Shown in pieces: positions 38,543 to 48,517 of a stretch of DNA of 64,000 bases. The notes below the pieces were generated by a model that was not told where the DNA came from, did not search any database, and was given only the letters and a program-made list of their open reading frames with translations. Source of the stretch: Rosenbergiella australiborealis (GTDB lineage Bacteria > Pseudomonadota > Gammaproteobacteria > Enterobacterales > Enterobacteriaceae); assembly GCF_018494035.1 (NCBI RefSeq), contig NZ_JABBFO010000007.1, positions 1-64,000 on the forward strand, read 5' to 3'. The position numbers and the translations under genes are program-made. Each line of letters begins with the position of its first letter. The stretch's first letter is position 1.

Positions 38543-38720
38543 ATTGATTGAATAGAGTGGAGGATTTTATCGAAAGCGGGATGAAAAGATTAGCTGAGCG
38601 ATCGCCAGACTGATAGAATCTGCCGCTTATGGCGTCAGCATCGCAATGCTCATCCACTCTGTGAGATCGCTTGAAGGGATATGACGATTTTCTAATAGAC
38701 ATCAACGAAAGCCGAATTTT

Positions 38721-39551
38721 ATGCAGGTATGTAGCTTTATTATTAATAGTAGTGGCCATGAAACGTTTGGTCTGGTCTGTGAACATGGCGTCATCGATGC
38801 AGGAAAACTGCTTGAGTATCGCGATCTAAAACACCTGTTGGAAAGCGATGGTTTGTCAGCATTACAATCATTGTCTACGGATGTCGCTGATTATGCGTTC
38901 CATGAGATCAATTTCCTACCGGTGATTAAGACTCCGAATAAAATTTTGTGTGTAGGGATGAATTATTCAGAAAAACGGATCGAGTTTGGGGAAACGAATC
39001 CTGCCCCTACACTATTCATTCGTTTTGCCGATAGTTTGACTGCTCATTTACAACCGATTCAAAAGCCCGTCAGCAGTGAGCAGTTTGACTACGAAGGCGA
39101 GCTTGCGGTCGTGATCGGTAAACCTGCTCATCAAGTGGCAGAGCAAGAAGCATTAGATTACGTGGCGGGCTATAGTTGCTTTATGGATGCCACTGTACGG
39201 GATATGCAGTTTACGTGGTTCACCGCGGGAAAAAACTGGCCAGCAACCGGTGGATTCGGGCCTTGGATGACGACCTGTGATGAAATTCCAGATCCACAAC
39301 AACTTGAGCTAAAAACGTTTTTAAACGGTGTGCAAGTACAAAAAGATTCGACGCAGAATATGGTGCACAGTGTGGCGGCTATTATTGCTTACGTCACCCA
39401 CTTTACCCCATTATCACCCGGTGATGTGATCATCACCGGATCACCGGGCGGTGTAGGGAAATCCCGTACCCCTCAACTCTTCATGTTCCCCGGTGATGAT
39501 GTTGCGGTGGAAATCAGTCATATTGGCCGCTTATCACACATTATTCGTTAA
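38721..39551 (+). CDS. Fumarylacetoacetate hydrolase-family enzyme
   Basis: 276 residues. The N-terminal part is variable. The FAH catalytic domain starts at KILCVGMNYSEKR (near 74), with the metal-binding Glu residues in FDYEGELAVVIGK and a later Asp in DATVRDMQFTWFTAGKN; C-terminal GDVIITGSPGGVGKSR is intact. Family members hydrolyse or decarboxylate 2-oxo acids from sugar-acid or aromatic breakdown. It is convergent with an ACS-family transporter whose LacI regulator lies beyond, which may form one catabolic locus. Confidence 0.85.
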   Translation: MQVCSFIINSSGHETFGLVCEHGVIDAGKLLEYRDLKHLLESDGLSALQSLSTDVADYAFHEINFLPVIKTPNKILCVGMNYSEKRIEFGETNPAPTLFIRFADSLTAHLQPIQKPVSSEQFDYEGELAVVIGKPAHQVAEQEALDYVAGYSCFMDATVRDMQFTWFTAGKNWPATGGFGPWMTTCDEIPDPQQLELKTFLNGVQVQKDSTQNMVHSVAAIIAYVTHFTPLSPGDVIITGSPGGVGKSRTPQLFMFPGDDVAVEISHIGRLSHIIR

Positions 39552-39586
39552 AAAGAACCGATAGCAGGGAGAACATGCTATCGGTT
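39549..39586 (-). terminator. Terminator between FAH gene and ACS transporter
   Basis: AACCGATAGCA and TGCTATCGGTT form an 11-bp stem. On the minus strand TCTTTTTAACG follows. Confidence 0.8.
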
Positions 39587-39619
39587 GAATGTGATAGGCC
39601 TTAGCCTACCACAGAAAAT

Positions 39620-40933
39620 TTAACGATTAGAGGCGGCCATCTCCTTTCCCGAGGAACTTTCCGCCTCTTCGTCAGTCTGTATATCGCACTGTTTCGGTAA
39701 GGTCATCGATAAAATAGCGGCAATTAAGAGTGATATCGACAGCGCATAGATAGCGACATTGTGGCCATAGAAGTTAATCATTACGCCCACCAAATACGGA
39801 CCGCAAAATCCGCCTAAGTTCCCTAGACCATTAATTACGCCACGCGCCGCTCCTGCGGTTTCAGCGGAAGCAATACGTCCGGGAATACTCCAAAATGGGC
39901 TTGTGGCTGCTTTCAAAAAGACCCCGCAGATTACTAAAGCGATATAGGCGGCCACCACATGGTGACGCAGTATCACTGAGGCAACGAGCGATGCGGCAAA
40001 ACAGAGCAGTGAAATGCACACCCACAAGCGGCGTTTTCCCGAACGATCACTGAGCAACGAAATAACGTAGATACCAGCAAGCATGCCAACAAAGGGGAGA
40101 ATCGCAAGACCCCCTACGTCAGCCATGTTGCCACCTGTAAGATTCTTCAAAATGGCTGGCAGCCAGAGTGTATAACCGTAGTCTCCAGTTTGGTAAAAAA
40201 AGTTCAGAAAAATTAATGTTACAAGACCACGGTTTTTGAACACATCACGCAGCGGCGCGTTACTGACTTCAACTTTCGCCTCGCGGGCTTCTCGCTCCGT
40301 TTTTAATTGTGTTAGTAAGTATTCACGTTCAGATTGAGGTAGCCAACGAGCTTCTTCTGGTCGGTCACTAATTAATGCCCACCACAACATCATCACGAGC
40401 GCTGAAAGAATACCCTCGATAAAAAATAACCACCGCCAATCGAGTGCGGAAATAATGGCTCCGGATACTGGCGCTGTGAAAATACCACCAAGGGGGGCAA
40501 ACATCATAACAACGGCGTTAGCTCGCCCTAACTCCTTTTCCGGGAACCAATTACTGACCATTGTTAAGACGACAGGTAACATTCCTCCTTCGGCTATTCC
40601 CAATAAAAAACGGAGAATGAGTAGTTGATACTCATGCACTACAAACCCGGTTGCGATAGAAATGATTGCCCAAGCAGTCAATGAGCCTGCGATAAATTTC
40701 TTACCACTGCCATGTACCGCAATACGACCGCCAGGAATTTGTAGAAAGAGATAACCGATAAAGAAAATGCCACTTACCACACCGGCCATTTGGCTAGTGA
40801 TCCCTAAATCTTGATCCATACCGCCAGGAAGAGCAAAGCTAATGTTGACGCGATCCATAAAAGAGATAATGCAAGCAATCAATATTGGTACAATGATCCG
40901 ATACCAACGAGTGCCAGGAACTTTGTGACTCAT
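39620..40933 (-). CDS. MFS transporter, anion:cation symporter family
   Basis: 437 residues from the ATG at 40933, chosen because GGGAGGAG lies directly upstream; the frame extends to 41011. It has twelve predicted helices, with an N-terminal FMDRVNISFAL and loop RIAVHGSGKKFIAG, typical of the ACS group that imports galactonate, hexuronates, tartrate or phthalate. It is probably controlled by the LacI-type gene just upstream on the same strand, through the operator at 41142-41157. The substrate is likely a carboxylic acid. Confidence 0.85.
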   Translation of the reverse strand: MSHKVPGTRWYRIIVPILIACIISFMDRVNISFALPGGMDQDLGITSQMAGVVSGIFFIGYLFLQIPGGRIAVHGSGKKFIAGSLTAWAIISIATGFVVHEYQLLILRFLLGIAEGGMLPVVLTMVSNWFPEKELGRANAVVMMFAPLGGIFTAPVSGAIISALDWRWLFFIEGILSALVMMLWWALISDRPEEARWLPQSEREYLLTQLKTEREAREAKVEVSNAPLRDVFKNRGLVTLIFLNFFYQTGDYGYTLWLPAILKNLTGGNMADVGGLAILPFVGMLAGIYVISLLSDRSGKRRLWVCISLLCFAASLVASVILRHHVVAAYIALVICGVFLKAATSPFWSIPGRIASAETAGAARGVINGLGNLGGFCGPYLVGVMINFYGHNVAIYALSISLLIAAILSMTLPKQCDIQTDEEAESSSGKEMAASNR

Positions 40934-41141
40934 ATTACTCCTCCCTTCAGAAAACGCGGTTTCTGAAAAAATATCGCTTATCTTCCATGAAAAATTATCC
41001 CTTATCGTCATCGTTCGGTTTATGAACTTATAAGCATAGTCACTATATTCTGCGAAAGACGGATATTTTGTGACTGCTATGAAACAATGTTTTTACAAAT
41101 GTTTTTGCGAGTTGAGTCACGCTGAAGTGTGTTAAACAATG

Positions 41142-41157
41142 ATGTTACGCATAACGT
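41142..41157. promoter_or_regulatory. GntR-like (LacI family) operator
   Basis: ATGTTACGCATAACGT is a near-palindrome with halves ATGTTACG and CATAACGT. It resembles the E. coli gluconate-repressor operator type ATGTTACC-N-GTAACAT. It lies between the LacI-type gene and the ACS transporter it probably regulates. Confidence 0.55.
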
Positions 41158-41173
41158 GATCAGGATGATGATT

Positions 41174-42187
41174 TCAGTAGGAGGTTTTTTTTCGTGTGAG
41201 CGTATCGCCCGGTAAAAGGCTTGTTTCCACTATTTCTTGGAATACCATTCCTTCTCCCCGTATGCTTTGAATTAATAATTCAGTGGCGCGTTTCCCCATT
41301 TGATAGCGGGGGGTCTTAATACTCGCGAGGCGTGGCGTTGTAATTTGACCGATCTCTAGGCCATGAAAACCGATAATTGAAATTTGTTCTGGGACATCAA
41401 TATTTGCGGATTGGCAAGCGCGGAGCACGCCAATAGCTAAATCATCGTTGGTACAGAAAATCCCATCGAGATTAGGCACGCTCTTTAGTGCATCCTGCAT
41501 CATCGCAGCGCCCATCTCGATAGAGGAGACGCGTTTAGGGGTAATATGGGTAGGGGTCAAGCCTGCTTCTTCCAGCGTTGCACAATAACCTTGATAACGC
41601 TGTTGGTCGCGTAAGTCCGACATTGAACCCAAGTAGACAATATGTTTCCGTCCTGCGTCCAGTAAATAACCTGCGGCGGCTGATCCCGCTTTAATATTAT
41701 CAAAACCCACATTAATCCGATTGGAGCGGGTGGCGACTCCCATCACTTCTGCAATAGGGATTTTGGCCGCTTGAAGGTACTTTTCTGCCCGCAGACTATG
41801 GGCAATGTCGGTCAAAATCAGCGCCTTAACATTAAACGCTAATAATGCTGCAATCTGTTCTTCCTCTTTTTGTAATGAGTAATCGTAACTGACGACTAAG
41901 GTTTGATAGCCTTCGGCTTCGGCAACTGTCTCAATCCCCGCTAACAACTCACTGAAAATTTGGTTGTTAAACGAGGGAATAAGGACACCAATACGAGGGA
42001 TAGCTTGGCTGGTAATTTGCGGATTCTCAGCATCTGGCTCAAAGCCAATTTCTTCGATCACGCTTGCAATACGTGCCGCCGTATCCGCTTTGACTTTTTC
42101 GGGCGTACGCAAATAACGACTCACGGTCATTTTAGTGACACCAGCGAGTGTAGCAATATCATGCAAGGTAATACGTTGTTTTTTCAT
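41174..42187 (-). CDS. LacI-family regulator, GntR-like
   Basis: 337 residues: a LacI helix-turn-helix (ITLHDIATLAGVTKMTVSRY, residues 6-25), a hinge helix, then a periplasmic-binding-protein-type effector domain from about 62. The recognition helix VTKMTVSRYLR closely resembles that of E. coli GntR and IdnR, which suggests a gluconate- or sugar-acid-like effector. A matching operator lies 17 bases past its own stop, upstream of the ACS transporter. Confidence 0.85.
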   Translation of the reverse strand: MKKQRITLHDIATLAGVTKMTVSRYLRTPEKVKADTAARIASVIEEIGFEPDAENPQITSQAIPRIGVLIPSFNNQIFSELLAGIETVAEAEGYQTLVVSYDYSLQKEEEQIAALLAFNVKALILTDIAHSLRAEKYLQAAKIPIAEVMGVATRSNRINVGFDNIKAGSAAAGYLLDAGRKHIVYLGSMSDLRDQQRYQGYCATLEEAGLTPTHITPKRVSSIEMGAAMMQDALKSVPNLDGIFCTNDDLAIGVLRACQSANIDVPEQISIIGFHGLEIGQITTPRLASIKTPRYQMGKRATELLIQSIRGEGMVFQEIVETSLLPGDTLTRKKTSY

Positions 42188-42334
42188 AGATAAACTATCG
42201 TGAAATCGAACAGATAGTATGCCGTGAGTGAGTCGAAAAAGATATGTCGTGACGAATGGATAAATACGCTTTTTGATGAATGACTGGCATGCCCTTTGCT
42301 TATTTTAGTGAAAAATAATGTGGATAATCGGCAG

Positions 42335-43591
42335 ATGAGCGTTCAGACTGAAATAAACCTTTCACAAGTCGTAGTCAGGCAATCACAGAAATGGCAGCAA
42401 TTGGCATTGGGCTTACTTTGTATGGCTTCTATCTCTAGCCCGCAGTATGTGTGGACGCTTCTCACTAAGCCGTTATTGGCACGCTTAGATGTTCATCTGC
42501 CAGTACTACAAGTCACCTTTTCTTTACTAATTATTTTTCAGACTTTTCTCTCTCCATTACAGGGCAAATTGATCGACCGATTTGGTGCACAGCGTTTTAT
42601 TGGTATCGGTACATTACTAACAGGTGCCAGTTGGATAGGGGCGGCGTATTCTCAGTCGATTTGGAGCTTATATCTTCTCTATGGTGTGGTCGGTGGCCTT
42701 GGAACCGGAATTGTTTATATTGGAGTCGTTGGACAGGTAATGCGTTGGTTCCCGCAACAGCGAGGTTTTGCGGCTGGAATGGTTGCTGCCGGTTATGGTA
42801 TGGGGGCGATCATTACCACATTACCGATTGCTAATTCACTTGCTTCTCACGGTCTGACTCAAACATTGGTTGAATTTGGCGTCGGATTTGCACTGGTCGG
42901 TTGGTTCGCCAGTCGCGGTCTTCGTCCGGCACCAAACACTGACCCGATTCCTTCAGCGACATTGACCACTGGCCGTCACTACACGCCATCGAAAATGCTT
43001 AAACACCCTCTTTTCTGGCTGCTGTTTTTTATGATGGCATGTATGTCGACCTCAGGATTAATGGTGACTTCTCAATTAGCAGGCTTTGCATCTGAAGTTG
43101 GAGTTAGCCAAGTCGTTATTTGGGGCATGGCCGCATTACCCTTGGCGATGAGTCTTGATCGATTAACAAATGGACTGACCCGTCCTTTATTTGGTTGGGT
43201 ATCGGATCGTATTGGTCGTGAGAATACCATGTTTGTCGCTTTTGCACTTGAAGCTGCTGCAATGACACTTTGGTTAACGTTCCGTCATGATCCGTTATTA
43301 TTTATTGTGTTGTCGGGGGTGGTTTTTCTTGGTTGGGGCGAAATTTTTTCACTTTTTCCGGCGACATTGACTGATACTTTCGGGAGTCAACATGCCACCA
43401 GTAACTATGGCTGGTTATATATGTCTCAAGGCGTAGGCTCTATCCTTGGTGGCCCACTCGCAGCCTTGCTATATCAAACAAGTCACGGGTGGGTACCGGT
43501 ATTTAGCGTTGCGATAGGTCTGGATATTCTGACCGCTCTACTTGCCGTTGTGATATTAAAACCTTGGCGTAAGCGTTTTCTTCAACATTAA
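42335..43591 (+). CDS. MFS transporter, oxalate/formate antiporter type
   Basis: 418 residues from the ATG at 42335; a start at 42296 is also in frame. Twelve helices; the pattern ISSPQYVWTLLTKPL, GKLIDRFGAQRF and GVVGGLGTGIVYIGVVGQVMRWFPQQRG is that of the OxlT-like group. The substrate is unknown. It is divergent from the LacI-type gene. Its stop shares three bases with the stop of convergent mmuM (TTAA at 43588-43591). Confidence 0.82.
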   Translation: MSVQTEINLSQVVVRQSQKWQQLALGLLCMASISSPQYVWTLLTKPLLARLDVHLPVLQVTFSLLIIFQTFLSPLQGKLIDRFGAQRFIGIGTLLTGASWIGAAYSQSIWSLYLLYGVVGGLGTGIVYIGVVGQVMRWFPQQRGFAAGMVAAGYGMGAIITTLPIANSLASHGLTQTLVEFGVGFALVGWFASRGLRPAPNTDPIPSATLTTGRHYTPSKMLKHPLFWLLFFMMACMSTSGLMVTSQLAGFASEVGVSQVVIWGMAALPLAMSLDRLTNGLTRPLFGWVSDRIGRENTMFVAFALEAAAMTLWLTFRHDPLLFIVLSGVVFLGWGEIFSLFPATLTDTFGSQHATSNYGWLYMSQGVGSILGGPLAALLYQTSHGWVPVFSVAIGLDILTALLAVVILKPWRKRFLQH

Positions 43592-44532
43592 CTCAATGTT
43601 TGCAGCTGTTTTGCCAATGCTTGAATATCCTTTGGTGAAGTTCTACAACAGCCGCCAATCAGTTTGGCTCCTGCTGACAACCATGCAGGGAGATAGTCAC
43701 TAAGCTGATGACAATGGGTGCTATCTTGGTGCCATGTTTTACTGATGGGATCGTACACTTCTCCCGAGTTGGGATAAACAACGAGGGGTAATGTCGTCAG
43801 CTGTTGTAGATGTGTTAACGCTGCGGTTGTCGCTTCTAAAGCAATACAATTTATGCCAACAGCAACCACTTGGGGGACGGCATTCAGGTAGTCGACAACC
43901 GTCTGCAACTCCGTGCCGTCGGACAGATGGCTGGCATCTCGCAAAGTCATACTTATCCAAGCGTGGGCAGCCGGGAATTCCTTTAATAGTTGACACAATG
44001 CCTGAATTTCAGCAAATGATGGCAAGGTCTCGCAGGCTAGCAGATCAGCCCCTGCAGCTAAGAGTTGCGTAATCCGTGGCCGATGAAATTCAATAAAGGC
44101 CTCTGTAGAGAGATGATAATCTCCCCGGTACTCTGAACCGTCGGCGAGAAATGCCCCGTAGGGGCCGACTGAACCGGCAACTAATGGGCGTGGCGCCTTA
44201 GGATGCTGTATGAGAAAAGCCTCACGGGCTTCGACCGCAAGGGTCACACTCAGCGCCATCAGCGCTTTAGCACGAGTTTCGCTAAGCCCTCGTTGTGCAA
44301 AACCGGCAAGGGAGGCTTGATAACTTGCGGTAATCGCGCATTGAGCCCCCGCTAAAAAATAGTCTAGGTGAACTTGCCGGATAAGTTCAGGTTGGTGGAT
44401 TAAAACATTCGCAGACCAGAGACTATCGGTAATTTGGCAGCCTCTGGTTTCAAGTTCGGTGGCAAGCGCACCATCCAATAAAATGAAAGGTTGCTGCTCA
44501 AGCAGCGAAGTCAATGGATGAGTTAGAGACAT
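43588..44532 (-). CDS. mmuM: Homocysteine S-methyltransferase
   Basis: 314 residues. It transfers a methyl group from S-methylmethionine to homocysteine, giving two methionines, and uses zinc. The zinc cysteines are visible in VGINC (near residue 228) and GGCCRTSP (near 294). N-terminal [15 protein letters not shown] is typical. The start overlaps the mmuP stop by ten bases, so the pair is translationally coupled. Confidence 0.95.
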   Translation of the reverse strand: MSLTHPLTSLLEQQPFILLDGALATELETRGCQITDSLWSANVLIHQPELIRQVHLDYFLAGAQCAITASYQASLAGFAQRGLSETRAKALMALSVTLAVEAREAFLIQHPKAPRPLVAGSVGPYGAFLADGSEYRGDYHLSTEAFIEFHRPRITQLLAAGADLLACETLPSFAEIQALCQLLKEFPAAHAWISMTLRDASHLSDGTELQTVVDYLNAVPQVVAVGINCIALEATTAALTHLQQLTTLPLVVYPNSGEVYDPISKTWHQDSTHCHQLSDYLPAWLSAGAKLIGGCCRTSPKDIQALAKQLQTLS

Positions 44533-45920
44533 ACCGAGTCCTTAGATTTCTTGCCAGTCGTTAAGTAATACGCCGCATAACAACATGCAACGAAAGGAAT
44601 TCCACACCATAACGCGATTCGTTGGCTTGGATCAAAGGCTAAGCCTAAGCAGGCAATCAAGCACAGGACAAACCCCAGAATAGGTAAAACTGGAAACCAC
44701 GGTGCCCGGTAAGCCAGTGCGTCTGGATGCTGGCCATTTTTTACAAAACTGCGGCGAAAACAGTAGTGTGAGGCACAAATACTCAGCCATACCACGACGA
44801 CGGCAAACCCAGAGATAGCGGAGAGTGCAACAAACACGGTATCAGGAGCAATTATACTGGACATTAGTGCCAGAATACCCCCTAACATACTAATACTTAG
44901 AGCAAAAACAGGTACGCCCCGTGTATTAACCCGAGCAAAAATACGTGGTAACGTTTTTTGATCTGCCAGTGACCAAAGCATCCGTCCTGAAGCATATAGC
45001 CCGGAGTTTGCCGCCGAGAGAATAGCCGTCAAGATGACAAAATTAATAATATCGGCCGCGTAGGGAATCCCCAGTTTTTCAAAGACTAATACAAAAGAAC
45101 TTTTTTCCACCCCAGCTTGCTGCATTGGAATTAATGCGGCTAAGACAAAAACAGTACCTAAAAAGAAAATAATCAATCGCGCAATAGTCGTGCGAATTGC
45201 CACGGGTATCACTTTCTCAGGATTCTCGGTTTCACCAGCAGCGATACCGATCAGCTCGGTACCCGAAAAAGCAAAATTAACGGCTACCATTGTCATTAAA
45301 ATAGGTAGGGTTCCCTGCGGAAACCAGCCTTGAGACGTGAGGTTATGTAAAAAAGGCGCCGGAGTGCCATCATGCATTGGGAGTATGCCAAAGATTGCCG
45401 CAGCACCGAGAATAATGAAGACCAAAATGGTGATCACTTTAACGATAGAGAACCAAAACTCCCCCTCGGCGAAGAATCGCGTCGAGATAATATTTAAGCC
45501 AAAAATAATGACGCAAAACAGCAAACACCACTGCCAAATTGGTATTTGTGGGAACCAGTATTGCATGCAGAATCCTGCGGCCGTAAAGCTCGACCCCAAT
45601 GCTACCGTCCAGGTTAACCAATAAAGCCATGCTACCGTGTAGCCTGTTGCCGGTCCAAGGTAACGGGTAGCATAAACATGAAATGCTCCCGTTTCAGGCA
45701 TGGCAACAGAAAGTTCTCCTAGACTTTGCATCACTAACCAGACGACAAGGGCGCCAATTAGATAGGCGAGTAGGGTGCCAGCAGCCCCGGTGGTCGAAAT
45801 AATATATCCCGTATTAAAAAAAAGTCCGGTACCAATAACCCCACCGAGTGAAAGCATCACTAGATGGCGGGCTTTCATGGTACGTTTTAACTTTCCAGGA
45901 TCTGTCGCTTCTTTGTGCAT
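44523..45920 (-). CDS. mmuP: S-methylmethionine permease
   Basis: 465 residues from the ATG at 45920 (E. coli MmuP 467), chosen because AGAAGG lies just upstream and the MetJ-like boxes then precede the gene; the frame extends to 45944. An APC-superfamily transporter with twelve helices and the signature [19 protein letters not shown], nearly identical to E. coli MmuP. It imports S-methylmethionine for MmuM. Confidence 0.95.
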   Translation of the reverse strand: MHKEATDPGKLKRTMKARHLVMLSLGGVIGTGLFFNTGYIISTTGAAGTLLAYLIGALVVWLVMQSLGELSVAMPETGAFHVYATRYLGPATGYTVAWLYWLTWTVALGSSFTAAGFCMQYWFPQIPIWQWCLLFCVIIFGLNIISTRFFAEGEFWFSIVKVITILVFIILGAAAIFGILPMHDGTPAPFLHNLTSQGWFPQGTLPILMTMVAVNFAFSGTELIGIAAGETENPEKVIPVAIRTTIARLIIFFLGTVFVLAALIPMQQAGVEKSSFVLVFEKLGIPYAADIINFVILTAILSAANSGLYASGRMLWSLADQKTLPRIFARVNTRGVPVFALSISMLGGILALMSSIIAPDTVFVALSAISGFAVVVVWLSICASHYCFRRSFVKNGQHPDALAYRAPWFPVLPILGFVLCLIACLGLAFDPSQRIALWCGIPFVACCYAAYYLTTGKKSKDSVCL

Positions 45921-45930
45921 ATGACCTTCT

Positions 45931-45954
45931 AAACGTTTAGACATCTAAATAGCT
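45931..45954. promoter_or_regulatory. MetJ operator (met boxes) at mmuP
   Basis: Adjacent octamers AAACGTTT (6/8), AGACATCT (7/8) and AAATAGCT (4/8) match the met-box consensus AGACGTCT. They overlap the -10 TATTTA (minus strand, 45946-45951) of a promoter whose -35 TTCAAC is at 45970-45975, a repressing position. Confidence 0.65.
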
Positions 45955-46189
45955 ATTGCCACGTTATACGTTGAATTTTTTTAGAATGCAAAATTCGTCA
46001 TTGCTGTCGTTAACTAATGTTATTTTTTTAAACAGTCCTTACTTTTTTTGTTCTGATATCCTTATTTTGAGTAAGGGATTTAAGCAGCGAGTATCAGTGG
46101 AATTCTGCGAATGATCGCTATTTTATCGATAGAGATCACTATCCTTATCAGTGGGCTGTGGTTAATTGAAAAACAGCAGGGATGACATT
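45955..46189. other. Long spacer between mmuP and fumA
   Basis: Part of a 385-base divergent gap. Apart from the mmuP promoter and the ArcA-type repeat I see no gene. A 24-codon frame at 46111-46185 (MIAILSIEITILISGLWLIE, then KQQG) is hydrophobic but has no convincing ribosome site. Confidence 0.4.
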
Positions 46190-46210
46190 TGTAATTAATA
46201 TGTTAATAAT
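46190..46210 (+). promoter_or_regulatory. ArcA-type direct repeat upstream of fumA
   Basis: TGTAATTAATA and TGTTAATAAT are repeats of the ArcA half-site TGTTAATT with exact 11-bp spacing, about 100 bases before the fumarase start. E. coli fumA is repressed by ArcA. Confidence 0.45.
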
Positions 46211-46305
46211 CTCTTCATACATATTTTCCCGGCAAGCTGACCTGTTAATTCTTTACGGGAATTTGCAGTTTGGGCATCCAGATAACAAATAGAGTGAGTG
46301 TAACA

Positions 46306-47958
46306 ATGTCGAATAAACCCTTTTATTTTCAAGAATCTTTTCCTCTCTCTCAAGACAATACTGACTACTATCTCCTCAGCGCGGATCATGTCTCGATGAG
46401 CGAATTTAATGGGCATCCTATTTTAAACGTCGATCCCGCGGCATTGACGTTACTTGCTCAACAAGCATTTCATGATGCGTCATTCCTATTGCGGACATCA
46501 CACCAGCAACAAGTTGCCGATATTCTTGATGATCCTGATGCGAGCGAAAATGATCGTTACGTCGCATTACAATTTTTACGGAATTCCGAAATTGCGGCAC
46601 GCGGTATTCTTCCTACCTGTCAAGATACCGGTACAGCGATCATTATGGGTAAAAAGGGCCAAGGAGTTTGGACGGGAGGTGGTGACGAGGCCGCGTTAGC
46701 ACAGGGTGTGTATAACACCTACATTGAAGATAACTTACGTTATTCACAAAATGCACCGCTTGATATGTATAAAGAAGTGAATACGGGGACTAATCTCCCA
46801 GCACAAATTGATCTCTACAGTGTTGACGGCCATGAATACAAATTTCTCTGTATCGCAAAGGGAGGGGGCTCGGCGAACAAAACATATCTTTTCCAAGAAA
46901 CGAAAGCGTTACTTTCTCCCGGAAAACTTAAAGATTATTTAGTAGAAAAAATGCGTACACTCGGGACCTCAGCGTGCCCGCCTTACCATATTGCGTTTGT
47001 CATCGGTGGAACCTCGGCGGAAGCGACGCTTAAAACCGTTAAATTGGCCTCTGCCCACTATTACGATAATTTACCGAGTGTCGGTAATGAGCATGGACAA
47101 GCGTTTCGCGACCATCAACTTGAACAAGAGCTATTAGAAGCAGCACAAAATTTAGGGATTGGCGCACAATTTGGCGGTAAATACTTTGCTCACGACATTC
47201 GTGTTATTCGCTTGCCAAGGCATGGTGCATCGTGCCCCATCGGCATGGGGGTATCTTGCTCCGCAGACCGTAATATTAAAGCGAAAATTAACCGTGAAGG
47301 TATTTGGATTGAAAAACTTGAAGCCAACCCCGGCCGGTTTATCCCACAAGCGATGCGTCAACAGGGTGAAGGAGATGTTGTCAGTATTGACCTCAATCGC
47401 CCAATGAGCGAAATTTTGGCACAACTTTCTCTCTATCCTGTCTCCACGCGGTTATCACTATCGGGTACCATTATTGTGGCTCGTGATATCGCGCATGCGA
47501 AATTAAAAGAGTTAATGGACAACGGTCAACCGTTACCGCAATACGTTAAAGATCATCCAATCTATTACGCGGGACCTGCAAAAACACCTGAAGGTTATGC
47601 TTCCGGTTCCCTAGGGCCGACGACAGCAGGGCGGATGGACTCTTATGTTGATCAACTCCAAGCTCATGGCGGCAGTATGATCATGCTTGCCAAAGGAAAT
47701 CGTAGCCAACAAGTCACTGACGCTTGCCATAAACACGGTGGATTTTATCTTGGCAGTATTGGGGGCCCAGCCGCGGTATTAGCTCAGCAAAGTATCACTA
47801 AATTAGAGTGTGTGGCATATCCTGAGCTGGGAATGGAAGCGATATGGAAAATAGAGGTAACTGATTTTCCGGCGTTTATACTCGTTGATGATAAAGGAAA
47901 TGATTTTTTCCAACAGATACAAAATAATAAATGCCAAAGTTGTGCAATAAAAAGTTAG
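46306..47958 (+). CDS. fumA: Class I fumarate hydratase
   Basis: 550 residues from the ATG at 46306, which starts MSNKPFYFQ as in E. coli FumA and FumB. It interconverts fumarate and malate using an oxygen-sensitive [4Fe-4S] cluster; the ligands Cys105, Cys224 and Cys318 are at the expected residue numbers. The block [20 protein letters not shown] is intact. FumA and FumB are hard to separate by sequence. The upstream ArcA-type repeat favours the aerobic TCA-cycle role. Confidence 0.93.
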   Translation: MSNKPFYFQESFPLSQDNTDYYLLSADHVSMSEFNGHPILNVDPAALTLLAQQAFHDASFLLRTSHQQQVADILDDPDASENDRYVALQFLRNSEIAARGILPTCQDTGTAIIMGKKGQGVWTGGGDEAALAQGVYNTYIEDNLRYSQNAPLDMYKEVNTGTNLPAQIDLYSVDGHEYKFLCIAKGGGSANKTYLFQETKALLSPGKLKDYLVEKMRTLGTSACPPYHIAFVIGGTSAEATLKTVKLASAHYYDNLPSVGNEHGQAFRDHQLEQELLEAAQNLGIGAQFGGKYFAHDIRVIRLPRHGASCPIGMGVSCSADRNIKAKINREGIWIEKLEANPGRFIPQAMRQQGEGDVVSIDLNRPMSEILAQLSLYPVSTRLSLSGTIIVARDIAHAKLKELMDNGQPLPQYVKDHPIYYAGPAKTPEGYASGSLGPTTAGRMDSYVDQLQAHGGSMIMLAKGNRSQQVTDACHKHGGFYLGSIGGPAAVLAQQSITKLECVAYPELGMEAIWKIEVTDFPAFILVDDKGNDFFQQIQNNKCQSCAIKS

Positions 47959-48009
47959 TCTTGTTAGGGTATAAATTATTTACGTCGATAAATGACCAGA
48001 GGGTAACTT

Positions 48010-48390
48010 ATGTTCAGTCATGTCATGCTAGGTTCTGATGATATTGCCGTATCAAAGCAATTTTACGATGCGCTCTTTGAGGTAATTGGAGCTGATCACC
48101 AAGGTACTGATGAAAAAGGTCGACTTTACTATGTTAAAGGCCAACAGATTTTTTTGGTGACGCTGCCGATTAATGGGGAAGCAGCTAGTGGTGCCAACGG
48201 TGGTACCATTGGTTGGGCATTACCGAACGAAGAGGCTGTTAACCAATGGCACCGTGCCGGTATTAAGGGTGGAGGTACTGCGATTGAGTCCCCTCCTGGA
48301 ATTCGCAAACTGGGTGACCGCGAACTCTACCTTGCCTATTTACGAGACCCATTTGGTAACAAACTTTGCGGATTATACAGTAAAGCCTAA
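48010..48390 (+). CDS. VOC (glyoxalase)-family protein
   Basis: 126 residues, two beta-alpha-beta-beta-beta modules of the vicinal oxygen chelate fold, starting MFSHVMLGSDDIAVSKQFYD and ending LAYLRDPFGNKLCGLY. Members include glyoxalase I-like, dioxygenase and resistance proteins. His4 and the C-terminal acidic ligand region are present, but the substrate cannot be told. It lies 52 bases after fumA and may be read with it. Confidence 0.8.
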   Translation: MFSHVMLGSDDIAVSKQFYDALFEVIGADHQGTDEKGRLYYVKGQQIFLVTLPINGEAASGANGGTIGWALPNEEAVNQWHRAGIKGGGTAIESPPGIRKLGDRELYLAYLRDPFGNKLCGLYSKA

Positions 48391-48517
48391 TTACCGCTGT
48401 TAGGTTGTTCTATTGTTGAGTTTCGCGTGCAGTTGCTAAGGATTTACGGCTGGATATCTTAGAGTCAGCGGGTATACTAGCTTCCACTTTTTTAGCGTAT
48501 CGCGTGCGGAACTCACA

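Noticed and set aside
46111..46185. 24-residue hydrophobic reading frame in the mmuP-fumA spacer
   Set aside because: No convincing ribosome site or family match. Random short frames of this type are common in A/T-rich spacers.
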